A model generated the notes under the pieces. The model made no database searches and was not told the DNA's origin. It saw only the letters and a program-made list of their open reading frames with translations. The position numbers and the translations under genes are program-made. Source: Corallococcus silvisoli (GTDB taxonomy: Bacteria; Myxococcota; Myxococcia; Myxococcales; Myxococcaceae). Taken from it: a stretch of DNA of 64,000 nucleotides. Of this stretch, positions 16,120 to 27,575 are shown one piece after another; the first letter of the stretch is position 1; the number at the start of each line of letters is the position of its first letter. Location of the stretch: assembly GCF_009909145.1 (NCBI RefSeq), contig NZ_JAAAPJ010000017.1:62001-126000 (forward strand). Reading direction: 5' to 3'.

Positions 16120-17973
16120 ATGCGAGACATCCCCAATATCATCGTGCTGGTGAGCGGGACGACGGACCCGACCAACACCGACACCCGCTCCCACTCCGCC
16201 AGCTATCAGAACACCAAGCCCCTCACGGATCCGGACTGGTACTGGGGAGAGAACCCCGGACTCCGCAAGGACATCGAGGCCCTGCGCCAGCGATACACCA
16301 ACGTCCACATCTTCACGGCGCATGGCTGGTCTGGAGACAACGGCGCGTCGAACCGGCGCGTCGCTGGAACCTATCTGGCCAATCGCCTCTGTGGGGCCGA
16401 GGGACAAGTCGCCTACTACAAGAAGTTCCTCAAGCAGGAGGTCGCGTTCCATTTCATCGGCCACTCACATGGCGGGAACGTCATCAACGAGCTGACGCGA
16501 CAGGCAGCCAAGGTCTGGCCGCGCACCTGGAAGATTCGCAGCGTCACCTACCTCTCGACGCCCTTCTTCCAGCGACAGCATCAGGTGGACACGGGCGTGT
16601 TCCACGAAGAATGCAAGATCGTCAACGTCCACAATCAATACGACCTGACCCAACGGGTTGTCGCTGACTTCTCGCTGCTGCCATTCCACGACGCGCTGGA
16701 GAAGGCGGGGTTCGAGCAGGTCACCCAGCTGTTGGCCGACATCCACTTCGACGGCCAGCTCCTCAAGGACGCCATCAAGTCCACGCGCCCCAGGGACGCG
16801 GATGATTCGTGGCGAATCAATCTGAAGCTCCTGATGGCCTCCGACAAAGCAGGGAAGCTCTACGACCACTGCATCCAGCTCTTGGAGAAGATCAACGGCA
16901 TCTTCGCCAGGCTCCGCGAAATCATCCGCACACTCAGCAAGCCCTTTGATTTCCCCGTCGCGATCGAGCTCCAAGGCAAGGCGGCCACGAAGCGAGCCAT
17001 CCTGCCCGAGCTCCTGGCCGGCCGCTTCATCGGTGAACTGGACAAGCTCGAAAAGAGCCTTTCGCCCCTGATGAAGGCGCTCAAGGACCGCAAGAAGAGC
17101 GGGAAATACCCTCTCGACGGCCTCTTCGACGACCTGCATGTCTCCACGTTCCTGAAGGCCCTTGCCCAGTTCATGCGGGTGGACGTCAAGACCCTGAGCG
17201 GCCCCCTGTGTGACTTGATCGCCGGCATCCTGAAGTATCAGATTGAATCCTTCGACAACACGGGCACCTCTCCCCGGGCCCAGCTCAAGGCGACGCCGTT
17301 CAGCGCCAGCCTCACGGATGTCGACATCACCGCGGCGGACCCCTACAGCCAGTTTCAACTCGAAGCGACCTACAAACGTTTTGTCGGCCGATTGGAGACC
17401 AGTGAGATCCGGTACGACAAGTACTCGGCGCAGACGGATCTGATGGATCTGATCTTCACCCTCGCGGCCAACGTGGGCCTGGTGCAGAACCTCGTCTCCG
17501 ACTGGGGGAAGACCGTGCACAACCTCCGGGTCATCCTGGAGTGGGTGACGGTCAGCCTGAAGGTGGAGCGGTTCCTTCCGGACCTTCCTGTCATCACTCC
17601 TCTCTCGCCCATCAACCTGTTACGCGAGGCGAGTCACCTGGCGAGCATCCCCGTTGTCGCGTCACTCGCCGAGCTGTGCGGCGCGGTTGAGTCCTTTGTC
17701 ACCGTCCTCAAGGAGCGCAGCGTTGGAAAGATGGAGGTCACTCCCCTCTTCTCCCCGTTGCAGCCGTTTCCTCTCAACCAGACGCGCCTGCCCATCCCCA
17801 ACAAGGCCCTCGAGCCATTCCCCCGAGCCCCCGCGAAGCTGGAGTTCAAGCCAGCCGTGACCTACGGAACGATGGACTACTTCATGCGGGTCTCACACTC
17901 CGTCAGCCGGCAAGAGCTCTATCCCAAGGTCCGGTCCGTGATTGAGGGACAGATCACGAGCAAGAAGCGCTGA
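16120..17973 (+). CDS. Alpha/beta-hydrolase with GHSHG elbow, candidate T6SS lipase effector
   Basis: The 617-residue product opens with a hydrolase-like strand (PNIIVLVSGTTD) and carries the nucleophile elbow FHFIGHSHGGNVINEL at about 111-126 (Ser 116). A plausible acid lies in NVHNQYDLTQ and a plausible His in ADIHFDG, by position only. The remaining two thirds is mostly helical with no recognised domain, and there is no signal peptide, as in Tle-type T6SS phospholipases. The ATG at 16120 is preferred over an upstream in-frame one at 16051 because the latter lies inside the previous gene. Following tss genes and an unknown partner on the same strand supports an effector role. Substrate and secretion are inference. 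Confidence 0.8.
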   Translation: MRDIPNIIVLVSGTTDPTNTDTRSHSASYQNTKPLTDPDWYWGENPGLRKDIEALRQRYTNVHIFTAHGWSGDNGASNRRVAGTYLANRLCGAEGQVAYYKKFLKQEVAFHFIGHSHGGNVINELTRQAAKVWPRTWKIRSVTYLSTPFFQRQHQVDTGVFHEECKIVNVHNQYDLTQRVVADFSLLPFHDALEKAGFEQVTQLLADIHFDGQLLKDAIKSTRPRDADDSWRINLKLLMASDKAGKLYDHCIQLLEKINGIFARLREIIRTLSKPFDFPVAIELQGKAATKRAILPELLAGRFIGELDKLEKSLSPLMKALKDRKKSGKYPLDGLFDDLHVSTFLKALAQFMRVDVKTLSGPLCDLIAGILKYQIESFDNTGTSPRAQLKATPFSASLTDVDITAADPYSQFQLEATYKRFVGRLETSEIRYDKYSAQTDLMDLIFTLAANVGLVQNLVSDWGKTVHNLRVILEWVTVSLKVERFLPDLPVITPLSPINLLREASHLASIPVVASLAELCGAVESFVTVLKERSVGKMEVTPLFSPLQPFPLNQTRLPIPNKALEPFPRAPAKLEFKPAVTYGTMDYFMRVSHSVSRQELYPKVRSVIEGQITSKKR

Positions 17974-17996
17974 GCGGCTCGCGGCAGGCGCCCCGC

Positions 17997-18773
17997 TCAG
18001 GGCTTGAGGGGAACACACCGGCCGACGGAGCCGGGGCCGCAGCGGGTGCCATCCACCCAGGTCGCATGCTCCAGTTGGACGCCTCGAAGGTCGGTTTCGA
18101 GGAGTTCGGCACCGCGCAGATCCGCGCCTTCCAGTGAGGCGTCGCGCAGGTGGGCTCCCTGGAAGCGGGCGCCTTGCAAGTTGCAGTAGGAGAGGACGGC
18201 CTCACTCAAGTCGGCCGACCGGAGGTCCGCGCGCTGCAGGTTCGCCCCACCGCTGGGCACGGAATAGGCGTGGGTCTGCTCCGTGCGCTGATAGGGGCCC
18301 GCGGGGCCAAAGAACTTGCTCCCGGCCAGCTGGGCCCCCCGAAGGTTGGCGCCTTGGAAGTCCGCCCCGTCCAAGGCGAATGCGGAGCGAAGATCGGCGC
18401 CTTCCAGGTTGGCATCCTGGAGCTGGGCGCCCGTCAAGTAGGCGCCATCGAAGCGTGCGCCTTGGAGGTCGGCCCTGCGCAGGTCGGTGGAGGTCAGGGA
18501 CGCGCCGGTCAGGTCCGCGCCACGGAGATTCGCTTGAGCGAGCCGCGCCTCTCTGAGCCTGGCTTGCCGGAGTTGGGCTCCAGGCAACGCCGCCCCTTCC
18601 AGCCGCGCGCCCGTGAGCTGACAGCCGTTGCAGGCCCGGGTCTCGAGGAGCCTGCGCACGACCTTCTCCTGCTCGCTCTCGCATCCCGTGAGCAGGCCCC
18701 CTGAAAGGGTCAGGAGCATCACGAGCCGGGGGACGGAGGACCGCCAGTGGGGAGTCGAAGCCGACGTCATCAC
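17997..18773 (-). CDS. Pentapeptide-repeat lipoprotein
   Basis: The 258-residue product has a lipoprotein signal ending in LLTGC near residue 31, so it is predicted to be membrane-anchored outside the cytoplasm. About 25 tandem A(D/N)Lxx-type pentapeptides follow (LRGADLTGASLTSTDLRRAD and similar), which form a right-handed beta helix. The array is interrupted around 150-170 by FFGPAGPYQRTEQTHAYSVP. Cys residues occur near both ends of the helix (CNGC, and CGPGSVGRC). The gene converges on the lipase-like gene with only 23 bases between stops, so the two are not co-transcribed. An immunity or surface role is possible; the sequence shows only the fold and location. Confidence 0.88.
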   Translation of the reverse strand: MMTSASTPHWRSSVPRLVMLLTLSGGLLTGCESEQEKVVRRLLETRACNGCQLTGARLEGAALPGAQLRQARLREARLAQANLRGADLTGASLTSTDLRRADLQGARFDGAYLTGAQLQDANLEGADLRSAFALDGADFQGANLRGAQLAGSKFFGPAGPYQRTEQTHAYSVPSGGANLQRADLRSADLSEAVLSYCNLQGARFQGAHLRDASLEGADLRGAELLETDLRGVQLEHATWVDGTRCGPGSVGRCVPLKP

Positions 18774-18962
18774 AACCCCTTCGCGCCGGAGGCAGCGCTC
18801 GTCTCGGTGGCGACCGGAGCTGGCGCCAGCACGGGCACGCCAGGAACCCCCGGAGATACCATGTGGAGGACGGTGCTGAACAGAAGCGGGGGCCGCGGGG
18901 GCCGCGCGGTTCGTCCATGAGCAGGTGTTGACGGGAGAGGTCCGCGAAGGACCGTCGGCCGG
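18774..18962. other. Spacer between the pentapeptide and rhomboid genes
   Basis: 189 bases between the rhomboid stop and the pentapeptide-repeat start, read leftward. A short open frame runs to the pentapeptide ATG without a convincing start or family. I see no clear promoter or terminator here. Confidence 0.4.
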
Positions 18963-20972
18963 CTACGCGTCCGCGGGCCCCTGGCCGTAATAGTGATGCG
19001 TGAGCCGGCCTTCGCTGTCGAAGCGCGGATAGCGACCTTCGGCCAGCGTCGGCGCGTCGGGCATGGCGCTGGCGTTCGTGTGCTCCAGCAGCTCCGACAG
19101 GAAACGCGCATAGGCCTCGCGCGGAGAGACACCGGGATACCGCTCCGGAAGCCCGAGCCCGGCGGCCGGGACGCGCAGCACGGTCGGGCCTTGGGTCGTG
19201 TCGCCCCACGACACCACGAGGTCGGTGAGCACTGTCTGCCGGGGGGCGGCGCCCTCGGGGACGGCTGCCGGCAACATGCCCACGGCCACGGCCAGGATCT
19301 CGGTGACGGACAGCGACCTGCGCTGACCGCCGCGGGCCTCCACCATCAATGCCTTGTCGGACAGGCTGAGGATGCGACAGGGGATGATGCGAGGAGGCAT
19401 CGTCGAGCCTCCGGGCATCGCGGGCGCTTGGGCCGCGATGGCGCGTGCTCTCGGTGTGGCAGCCTCCGTGTCCAGAGTGATGCCGCGGTCCCTCAGCCGC
19501 GCCTCCATCCGAGTGACCTCCGACTCGAGCTGCCCCACGCGCTCCGCCAATGCCGAAGCATCGCCGGTCGCCAGCACCTTCGCCCGCGACAGATATTCGA
19601 GTGCCCGCGCCGGCTCCTCACGGCCCGCAAGACGCAACTCCGCCGCGCGAATCAAGGCCCGTACCGCCATGATGCCGCTGCCCTTGCCAGCCACGGCGTA
19701 CAGGGGTTCGGCCATGCGGAGGGCGGAGAAGGAGGCGCCCTCCACTTCCAGCACCTGCGCGACCCGCCATGCGACTCCGGGACGCAGGCGATCCAAGGGA
19801 AGCAGCGGGCCGAGCAACTCCACGGCCTGCCAGATGGGCTCGGGTGTCTCGCGAGCCACGAGCAACTGGAGCGCCTTCTCCACCTTCGCGGCACCGGACG
19901 CATCCTTGCCGTCCTCCAGCTCCATCCGCCCCAGCGTGAGCAATGCCTCCGTGTTGTCGGGCTGGCCCCCCAGCACACGGAGGATGCCCGCGCGCGCCTT
20001 CTCGCGGTCGCCGTTCTCGAGCGAGCTCTGGGCCTCCACCAGGCGAGGATCCGCGACCCAGCCCCCCTCGCGCGCGGCGATGGCGGGTGCGACGAAGCGC
20101 TCCTCCAGATGGGTGATGCGCAGCGCACTGGCCGCGCAGAAGCCAAAGACAAACCCGCCGATGTGGGCCATCACCGCGACGCCCGTGTTGTTCCCCCAGA
20201 GGACGAAATCGAGCACTTCGTTGCCGAACCACAGCCCCGCCCAGGCCCACCCGGGGACGCCGAAGGTGCCGCGCCAGATGCGCAGCAGCCAGATGAGGTA
20301 GCCCACGCGGACCTTGCGCGTGGCGAAGCGCAGACAGAATGCGCCCATGCAGGCGGCCACCGCACCGGAGGCGCCGACCATCAACGTCTCCGAGCGGGGA
20401 TCGAGCGTGAAGTGGGCCATCGCCGCCACCAGTCCGCCCGCGACGTAGAAGCCGGCGAACAGCGGCCGCCCCCAGACGTCCTCGAGCAGCAGCCCCACGA
20501 CATAGAAGAACAGCATGTTCCCCAGCAGGTGCATCCAGCCGAGGTGCAGGAACATGTACGTCAGCCAGCCCCATTGAAGCACGCCCCGTGCGGGCACCAG
20601 CCCCAGGCGCTGGAGCAGGTGCGAATCCTTGCGCTCCAGGACCTGCTGACAGTGGGCGTCGAGCCGCGCCTGGAGCGCCGCGACGTCCACGCGCGGGCTC
20701 GGAGCCTTCGCCCGGGAGCGCAGCTGGGTGATCAGCTCCTTGCCCTGCTCACTGAGCAGGGCGTTGCAGCCCGGGGCCAGCTCCAGTTGGGGGTGTTCGG
20801 CGGTTTCCCGAATCAGCTCGACGAGCTCACGCTCGCTCACGCCCGTCGGGTTCGCTGGAACCACCCAGGTCACGAAGAAGGCGACGACACAGACCGCCGC
20901 GATGGAGACGGACACCCAGGGGCGACGATCCAACGTCGCGCCATCCACGCCCAGTGGAAGGAAGAACATCAT
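18963..20972 (-). CDS. Rhomboid-family intramembrane serine protease with C-terminal repeat region
   Basis: The 669-residue product has a first membrane helix at about 18-38, a periplasmic-type insert of about 110 residues, then the rhomboid core. The core includes LTYMFLHLGWMHLLGNMLFFYVVG, the catalytic serine motif GASGA and the catalytic His in VMAHIGGFVFGF. The second half is cytoplasmic-looking, with TPR-like helices (EALLTLGRMELEDGKDASGAAKVEKAL) and a C-terminal domain rich in strands. Rhomboids cleave membrane-protein segments inside the bilayer; this substrate is unknown. The roughly 350-residue C-terminal extension is much longer than in a minimal rhomboid. The two starting Met codons cannot be separated by sequence alone. 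Confidence 0.9.
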   Translation of the reverse strand: MMFFLPLGVDGATLDRRPWVSVSIAAVCVVAFFVTWVVPANPTGVSERELVELIRETAEHPQLELAPGCNALLSEQGKELITQLRSRAKAPSPRVDVAALQARLDAHCQQVLERKDSHLLQRLGLVPARGVLQWGWLTYMFLHLGWMHLLGNMLFFYVVGLLLEDVWGRPLFAGFYVAGGLVAAMAHFTLDPRSETLMVGASGAVAACMGAFCLRFATRKVRVGYLIWLLRIWRGTFGVPGWAWAGLWFGNEVLDFVLWGNNTGVAVMAHIGGFVFGFCAASALRITHLEERFVAPAIAAREGGWVADPRLVEAQSSLENGDREKARAGILRVLGGQPDNTEALLTLGRMELEDGKDASGAAKVEKALQLLVARETPEPIWQAVELLGPLLPLDRLRPGVAWRVAQVLEVEGASFSALRMAEPLYAVAGKGSGIMAVRALIRAAELRLAGREEPARALEYLSRAKVLATGDASALAERVGQLESEVTRMEARLRDRGITLDTEAATPRARAIAAQAPAMPGGSTMPPRIIPCRILSLSDKALMVEARGGQRRSLSVTEILAVAVGMLPAAVPEGAAPRQTVLTDLVVSWGDTTQGPTVLRVPAAGLGLPERYPGVSPREAYARFLSELLEHTNASAMPDAPTLAEGRYPRFDSEGRLTHHYYGQGPADA

Positions 20973-21204
20973 GAAGGAAACTCACCCCAACGGGCGGGAC
21001 CCCCACCCATGACGCATCCTGACAGGGAACCATTCCCCTCGCGACCTGCCGCCCCTTCATACGAATCGGTCGCGTCCCCTGGGCACCGCGGACCTCAAAA
21101 AAGAAGTCCTCCTCGACGAAACACCGCTGCTGGACGACCACCATCAGGCGCCGTTGAAACCCGTCGCCAGACAGCAGTCGCCCCTCAGCCCCCAACCGAA
21201 AGAA
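20973..21204. other. Non-coding spacer upstream of the rhomboid gene
   Basis: 232 bases, read leftward between a small AT-richer gene and the rhomboid gene. A T6 run on the minus strand occurs near 21098, but no convincing stem precedes it. No reliable promoter was identified by eye. Confidence 0.35.
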
Positions 21205-21498
21205 TCAAAAGCTGCTCTCTCCCGGAGGAGGAGCCCCAGATGCATCTGGAACGACGGCCGCGAATTCCATTGCATCATCCGTGCACACCGTCTCGAACGC
21301 CCAATAGTAGAAGCGATCTCCCGGCCGGCCTTTCTCCTTGATGTACTCCACCAAGTCATCGGCGAAGTAGAAAACAAACGCCTCCGGCGACCTGCCCATC
21401 CGATAAAACCTGTGCTCGAGAATCAAGGCCGACTTCTCTCGAATGAACTCCGTCATTCGCTCCAGATGTGAATCATCCACAATCTCAAGCTTTTTCAT
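21205..21498 (-). CDS. Small acidic protein, immunity-like, in an AT-richer patch
   Basis: The 97-residue product is soluble and acidic, with an aromatic-rich centre (EHRFYRMGRSPEAFVFYFADDLVEYI and DRFYYWAFETVCTDDAMEFA). Its codon use is less GC3-biased than its neighbours, with many A/T third positions in the first 30 codons, suggesting later acquisition. I recognise no domain. The size, acidity and position next to degenerate reading frames are typical of orphan immunity genes of polymorphic toxin systems, but this is inference. A 66-codon open frame upstream overlaps its start by 14 bases. The start is the first ATG; a weak purine-rich stretch precedes it. Confidence 0.65.
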   Translation of the reverse strand: MKKLEIVDDSHLERMTEFIREKSALILEHRFYRMGRSPEAFVFYFADDLVEYIKEKGRPGDRFYYWAFETVCTDDAMEFAAVVPDASGAPPPGESSF

Positions 21499-21685
21499 TC
21501 AACCCCCAGTCCAACAAACAAGACACAAGCAACACACCCGACATCAACTCCACAATCTGCACGCCATCCAACCTTGCGGACTCCCGCATCGTGGCAGCAC
21601 CCATGACTCTCTCATCGAGACGGCACGCTTGCGCGGTTGGGACTTGATCCACTGTAGGCGTAGGACGGCCCCCGCTGCCATCCAT
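21485..21685 (-). CDS. Questionable 66-codon ORF overlapping the small acidic gene
   Basis: An open frame from ATG 21685 to a stop at 21485 would encode 66 residues with a polar first half and a hydrophobic end (IVELMSGVLLVSCLLDWGLNEKA). It overlaps the next gene's start by 14 bases, which is how coupled genes look. It has no recognisable family and only modest codon bias. It may be a real small gene, a remnant of a larger one, or chance. Confidence 0.25.
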   Translation of the reverse strand: MDGSGGRPTPTVDQVPTAQACRLDERVMGAATMRESARLDGVQIVELMSGVLLVSCLLDWGLNEKA

Positions 21686-21698
21686 CGCCCTGGCGCCG

Positions 21699-21995
21699 TC
21701 ACGCTCCCGCAGCGCCTGGATTGACAGACGCTCGCGGCGAATTCGCGATCCGGAACCCGCGCTCCTCTCCGAAGGGCACATACACGCCAAGCGTGAGCTG
21801 TTCGGTCATCCCATTCGGGATGAACCCACCGATAAGACAACGCCCCATCCGTGGAGCCCCCATCGAGAATTGACAGAGGCCGAACGCATTGCGCCCTTCG
21901 AACAGGCGAGAACTCAGAGAAGGTATCGGTATGCCGTCGGATTGCAGTGGAGAGACGGGAGTAACTCCTCCGCCGCTGTTGCTCCTGAGGGTCCG
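21699..21995 (-). pseudogene. Possible 3' remnant of an unidentified gene
   Basis: A frame stays open from 21995 to a stop at 21699 and reads like natural protein (GFIPNGMTEQLTLGVYVPFGEERGFRIAN near the end), yet it has no ATG, GTG or TTG before the ATG at 21863. From that ATG only 54 residues remain. Base composition is lower in GC than the surroundings. The pattern suits the tail of a gene whose 5' part was lost when carB and this patch were joined, but it could also be an intact 54-residue gene. No family is recognised. Confidence 0.35.
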
Positions 21996-22016
21996 TCAGG
22001 CGCATCGACAAGCAGT

Positions 22017-22043
22017 GGGGCGCCGCCTCCACGGCGGCGCCCC
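22017..22043 (-). terminator. Hairpin after carB
   Basis: A perfect 11-bp stem, GGGGCGCCGCC (22017-22027) and GGCGGCGCCCC (22033-22043), with a 5-base loop lies just past the carB stop. There is no clear U-tract on the leftward strand, so termination efficiency is uncertain. Confidence 0.55.
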
Positions 22044-22057
22044 AGAGGCGCCCTGCC

Positions 22058-25309
<3,252 letters not shown>

Positions 25310-25448
25310 CGGGCGCCCCCCATACCAACGTCCGCCGCCACATGCACGCGGTGCGTTGTGGCATCCGAGTATCCTGTCCGGCGCCCGCTCGGTCGGGGAC
25401 CCGCTCCGGGTCCTCTGCTACGCTCCCGCGCTTCCTTCCGGAGGTTCC

Positions 25449-26252
25449 ATGCGTCGCTGGCCCCTGGCCCTGCTCGTCCTCTTCTCCGCGCCCGCCCTCG
25501 CCCAGGACACCGCTCCGGCCACTCCGCCCGCCCCTGAAGCGCCTGCCCCAACCCCCGCGGCCGCACCTCCTCCGGCGGCCATCCAGGCCCCCGCGGAGAA
25601 ACCCGCCGGCGAGCCCGCGCCAGCGCCCGCCGCGCCGCCTCCTCCCCAGCGCAAGGCGCCAACAGCCGCCGCCACGCCTCCAGCCGCCGCCACGCCTCCA
25701 GCCGCCGCCCCCACGCCGCCGCCAGCCACCGCGGTCACGCCCCCGGCGCCCGCTCCCGCCACGACCCGGGCCCCGGCCCTGCCCCCCACGCCGTCCAGCG
25801 CGGGCGCCCAGCTGGCCCCGGGCCGCGAGGGCTCACGGCCCACGGAGGAGGAGCTGTCCCCCGAGGGAATGGCGCGGGCGATCATCCAGCAGGAGGCGCG
25901 CTTCCTCTTCCAGAGCCTGCTGACGGGCGACGTGCGCAACGCCTCGGCGGAGCTGGCGTACCCGTTCCAGCTCGAGGACAAGCGCTACAACACGCCCGAG
26001 GAGCTGGTGCAGGTCTGGGTCAAGCAGCTGCGCGCGCGGCGCACGGACCTCATCACGCTCTACGACATCGAAGTGCTGCCCATCGCGGAGATGGAGAAGA
26101 AGTACGGCAAGCCGCCCGCGCGCCTGGGGCTGGACCCGCGCGCGCTCAAGGACACCTGGGCCGCCGTGGGCAACCTGTCCGGCCACGCGGCCATCTTCCT
26201 CTTCCGCGGCAGCCAGGACCTGAGCTGGCGCGCCTTCGCCTACACCGACTGA
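25449..26252 (+). CDS. Secreted protein with Pro/Ala-rich linker and small C-terminal domain
   Basis: The 267-residue product starts at an ATG 7 bases after GGAGG, with a clean Sec signal peptide (MRRWPLALLVLFSAPALAQ). Residues about 20-125 are a Pro/Ala low-complexity linker. The last 130 residues form a compact domain beginning with MARAIIQQEARFLFQSLLTGDV and ending in SQDLSWRAFAYTD, with an alpha+beta pattern reminiscent of NTF2/SnoaL-like folds. I do not recognise a specific family, and the NTF2-like suggestion is weak. The protein is probably periplasmic. It diverges from carB across about 140 bases and converges on the aminotransferase gene. Confidence 0.82.
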   Translation: MRRWPLALLVLFSAPALAQDTAPATPPAPEAPAPTPAAAPPPAAIQAPAEKPAGEPAPAPAAPPPPQRKAPTAAATPPAAATPPAAAPTPPPATAVTPPAPAPATTRAPALPPTPSSAGAQLAPGREGSRPTEEELSPEGMARAIIQQEARFLFQSLLTGDVRNASAELAYPFQLEDKRYNTPEELVQVWVKQLRARRTDLITLYDIEVLPIAEMEKKYGKPPARLGLDPRALKDTWAAVGNLSGHAAIFLFRGSQDLSWRAFAYTD

Positions 26253-26269
26253 TGCCGGACGAGACGGGC

Positions 26270-26291
26270 GGATGGGCATCCCCGCCCATCC
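26270..26291. terminator. Hairpin between convergent genes
   Basis: A perfect 8-bp stem, GGATGGGC (26270-26277) and GCCCATCC (26284-26291), with a 6-base loop sits between the stops of two convergent genes. Neither flank is T-rich, so it may be a weak bidirectional terminator. Confidence 0.4.
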
Positions 26292-26312
26292 CCCCTACGC
26301 GCGCACCGCGGA

Positions 26313-27506
26313 TCAGCTCAGCGCCGCGACGAACTCACGCAGCCGCTTGAGGCCCTTCTGGAGCACCTCCCGCGAGGTGACGAAGCTCATGCGGATGTAG
26401 CCCGGGGCCCCGAACGGATCACCCGGCACCGCCGCCACGAGGAAGTCGTTGAGCAGGACCTCGGAGAGCTGGAGCGAGCTGGTGAGCGGCGTGCCCTTGT
26501 ACGAGCGGCCCAGGAGCGCGCGCACGTCCGCCATCGCGTAGAAGGCCCCCTCCGGCATTCGGCAGCGGATGCCGTCGATGGCGTTGAGCCCCGCGACGAA
26601 CAGGTCCCTGCGCTCGCGGTACTCGTTCACCATCGCGGTGATGGTATCGGGCGGGCCGTTGAGCGCCGCCAGCGCCGCCTTCTGGGTGATGGAGGACGCG
26701 TTGGAGGTGGACTGGTCCTGCACCAGCTGCATGCCGGAGATGAGCGCCTTGGGCCCCGCCGCGTAGCCCAACCGCCAGCCCGTCATCGCGTAGGACTTGG
26801 ACAGGCCGTTGGACACGACGAGCCGGGGCACCAGGTCCGGCGCCACGTTGCCGATGTTGAGGAACGCCTCCCCCGTGTAGAGGAGCTTCTCGTACATGTC
26901 GTCGGTGATGAGGAGGCAGTCGTGGCCGCGCACCGCGTCCGCGATGCCCTCCAGCGTGGCGCGCGAGTACACCGCGCCCGTGGGGTTGGCCGGGCTGTTG
27001 AGCACGATGGCGCGCGTGCGGGGGGTGAGCGCGCGGCGGATGGCCGCGGGGTCCGGCGCGTAGCCGTCCTCCTCGCGCGTGGGGACGATGACCGGCGTGC
27101 CGCCCGCCAGGTGCACCATGTCCGGGTAGCTCACCCAGTACGGCGCGAAGACGAGGACCTCGTCGCCTTCATCCAGCAGCGCCTGGAAGCAGTTGTAGAG
27201 CGACTGCTTGCCACCCGCCGTCACCACCACCTGATCCGGCGCGTACTTCAGCCCGTTGTCCTTCTCCAGCTTGCGGCAGATGGCCTCACGCAGCTCCGGC
27301 ATGCCCGCGGTGGCCGTGTACTTGGTGAAGCCCGAGCGGAGCGCTTCGATGGCCGCCTGCTTCACGAACTCCGGCGTGTCGAAGTCCGGCTCGCCGGCGG
27401 CGAGCACCACCACGTCCTCCCCCTTCGCGGCGAGCGCCTTGGCGCGCGCGTTGAGGGCCAGGGTGGCGGAAGGCTTGATGGCTTGCAGCCGGCGGGCGAG
27501 TTTCAT
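26313..27506 (-). CDS. Class I pyridoxal-phosphate aminotransferase (aspartate aminotransferase type)
   Basis: The 397-residue product has the fold type I aminotransferase signature: VVLAAGEPDFDTPEFV near the N-terminus, the VLNSPANPTGAVY segment, TDDMYEKLLY and the PLP-lysine motif SNGLSKSYAMTGWRLGY. The C-terminal arginine that binds the substrate carboxylate is in GYIRMSFV. The pattern matches the thermophile/Gram-positive-type (Ib) aspartate aminotransferases, which interconvert aspartate and oxaloacetate with 2-oxoglutarate/glutamate and sometimes accept prephenate. Exact substrate cannot be fixed by reading. It lies 69 bases downstream of coaD on the same strand and may be co-transcribed with it. 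Confidence 0.92.
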   Translation of the reverse strand: MKLARRLQAIKPSATLALNARAKALAAKGEDVVVLAAGEPDFDTPEFVKQAAIEALRSGFTKYTATAGMPELREAICRKLEKDNGLKYAPDQVVVTAGGKQSLYNCFQALLDEGDEVLVFAPYWVSYPDMVHLAGGTPVIVPTREEDGYAPDPAAIRRALTPRTRAIVLNSPANPTGAVYSRATLEGIADAVRGHDCLLITDDMYEKLLYTGEAFLNIGNVAPDLVPRLVVSNGLSKSYAMTGWRLGYAAGPKALISGMQLVQDQSTSNASSITQKAALAALNGPPDTITAMVNEYRERRDLFVAGLNAIDGIRCRMPEGAFYAMADVRALLGRSYKGTPLTSSLQLSEVLLNDFLVAAVPGDPFGAPGYIRMSFVTSREVLQKGLKRLREFVAALS

Positions 27507-27575
27507 GCCTTGATGCGTAGCGCGGAAGTCCCGGAGCGGACAAGCCCTTCGGCCGCGCTGCGTTGCCCGCCTGCC

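Noticed and set aside
18770..19132. 120-residue frame overlapping the rhomboid 3' end
   Set aside because: Mostly overlaps the rhomboid gene in another frame and has a Pro/Arg-rich composition; only the last 60 codons are free and carry no recognisable signal.
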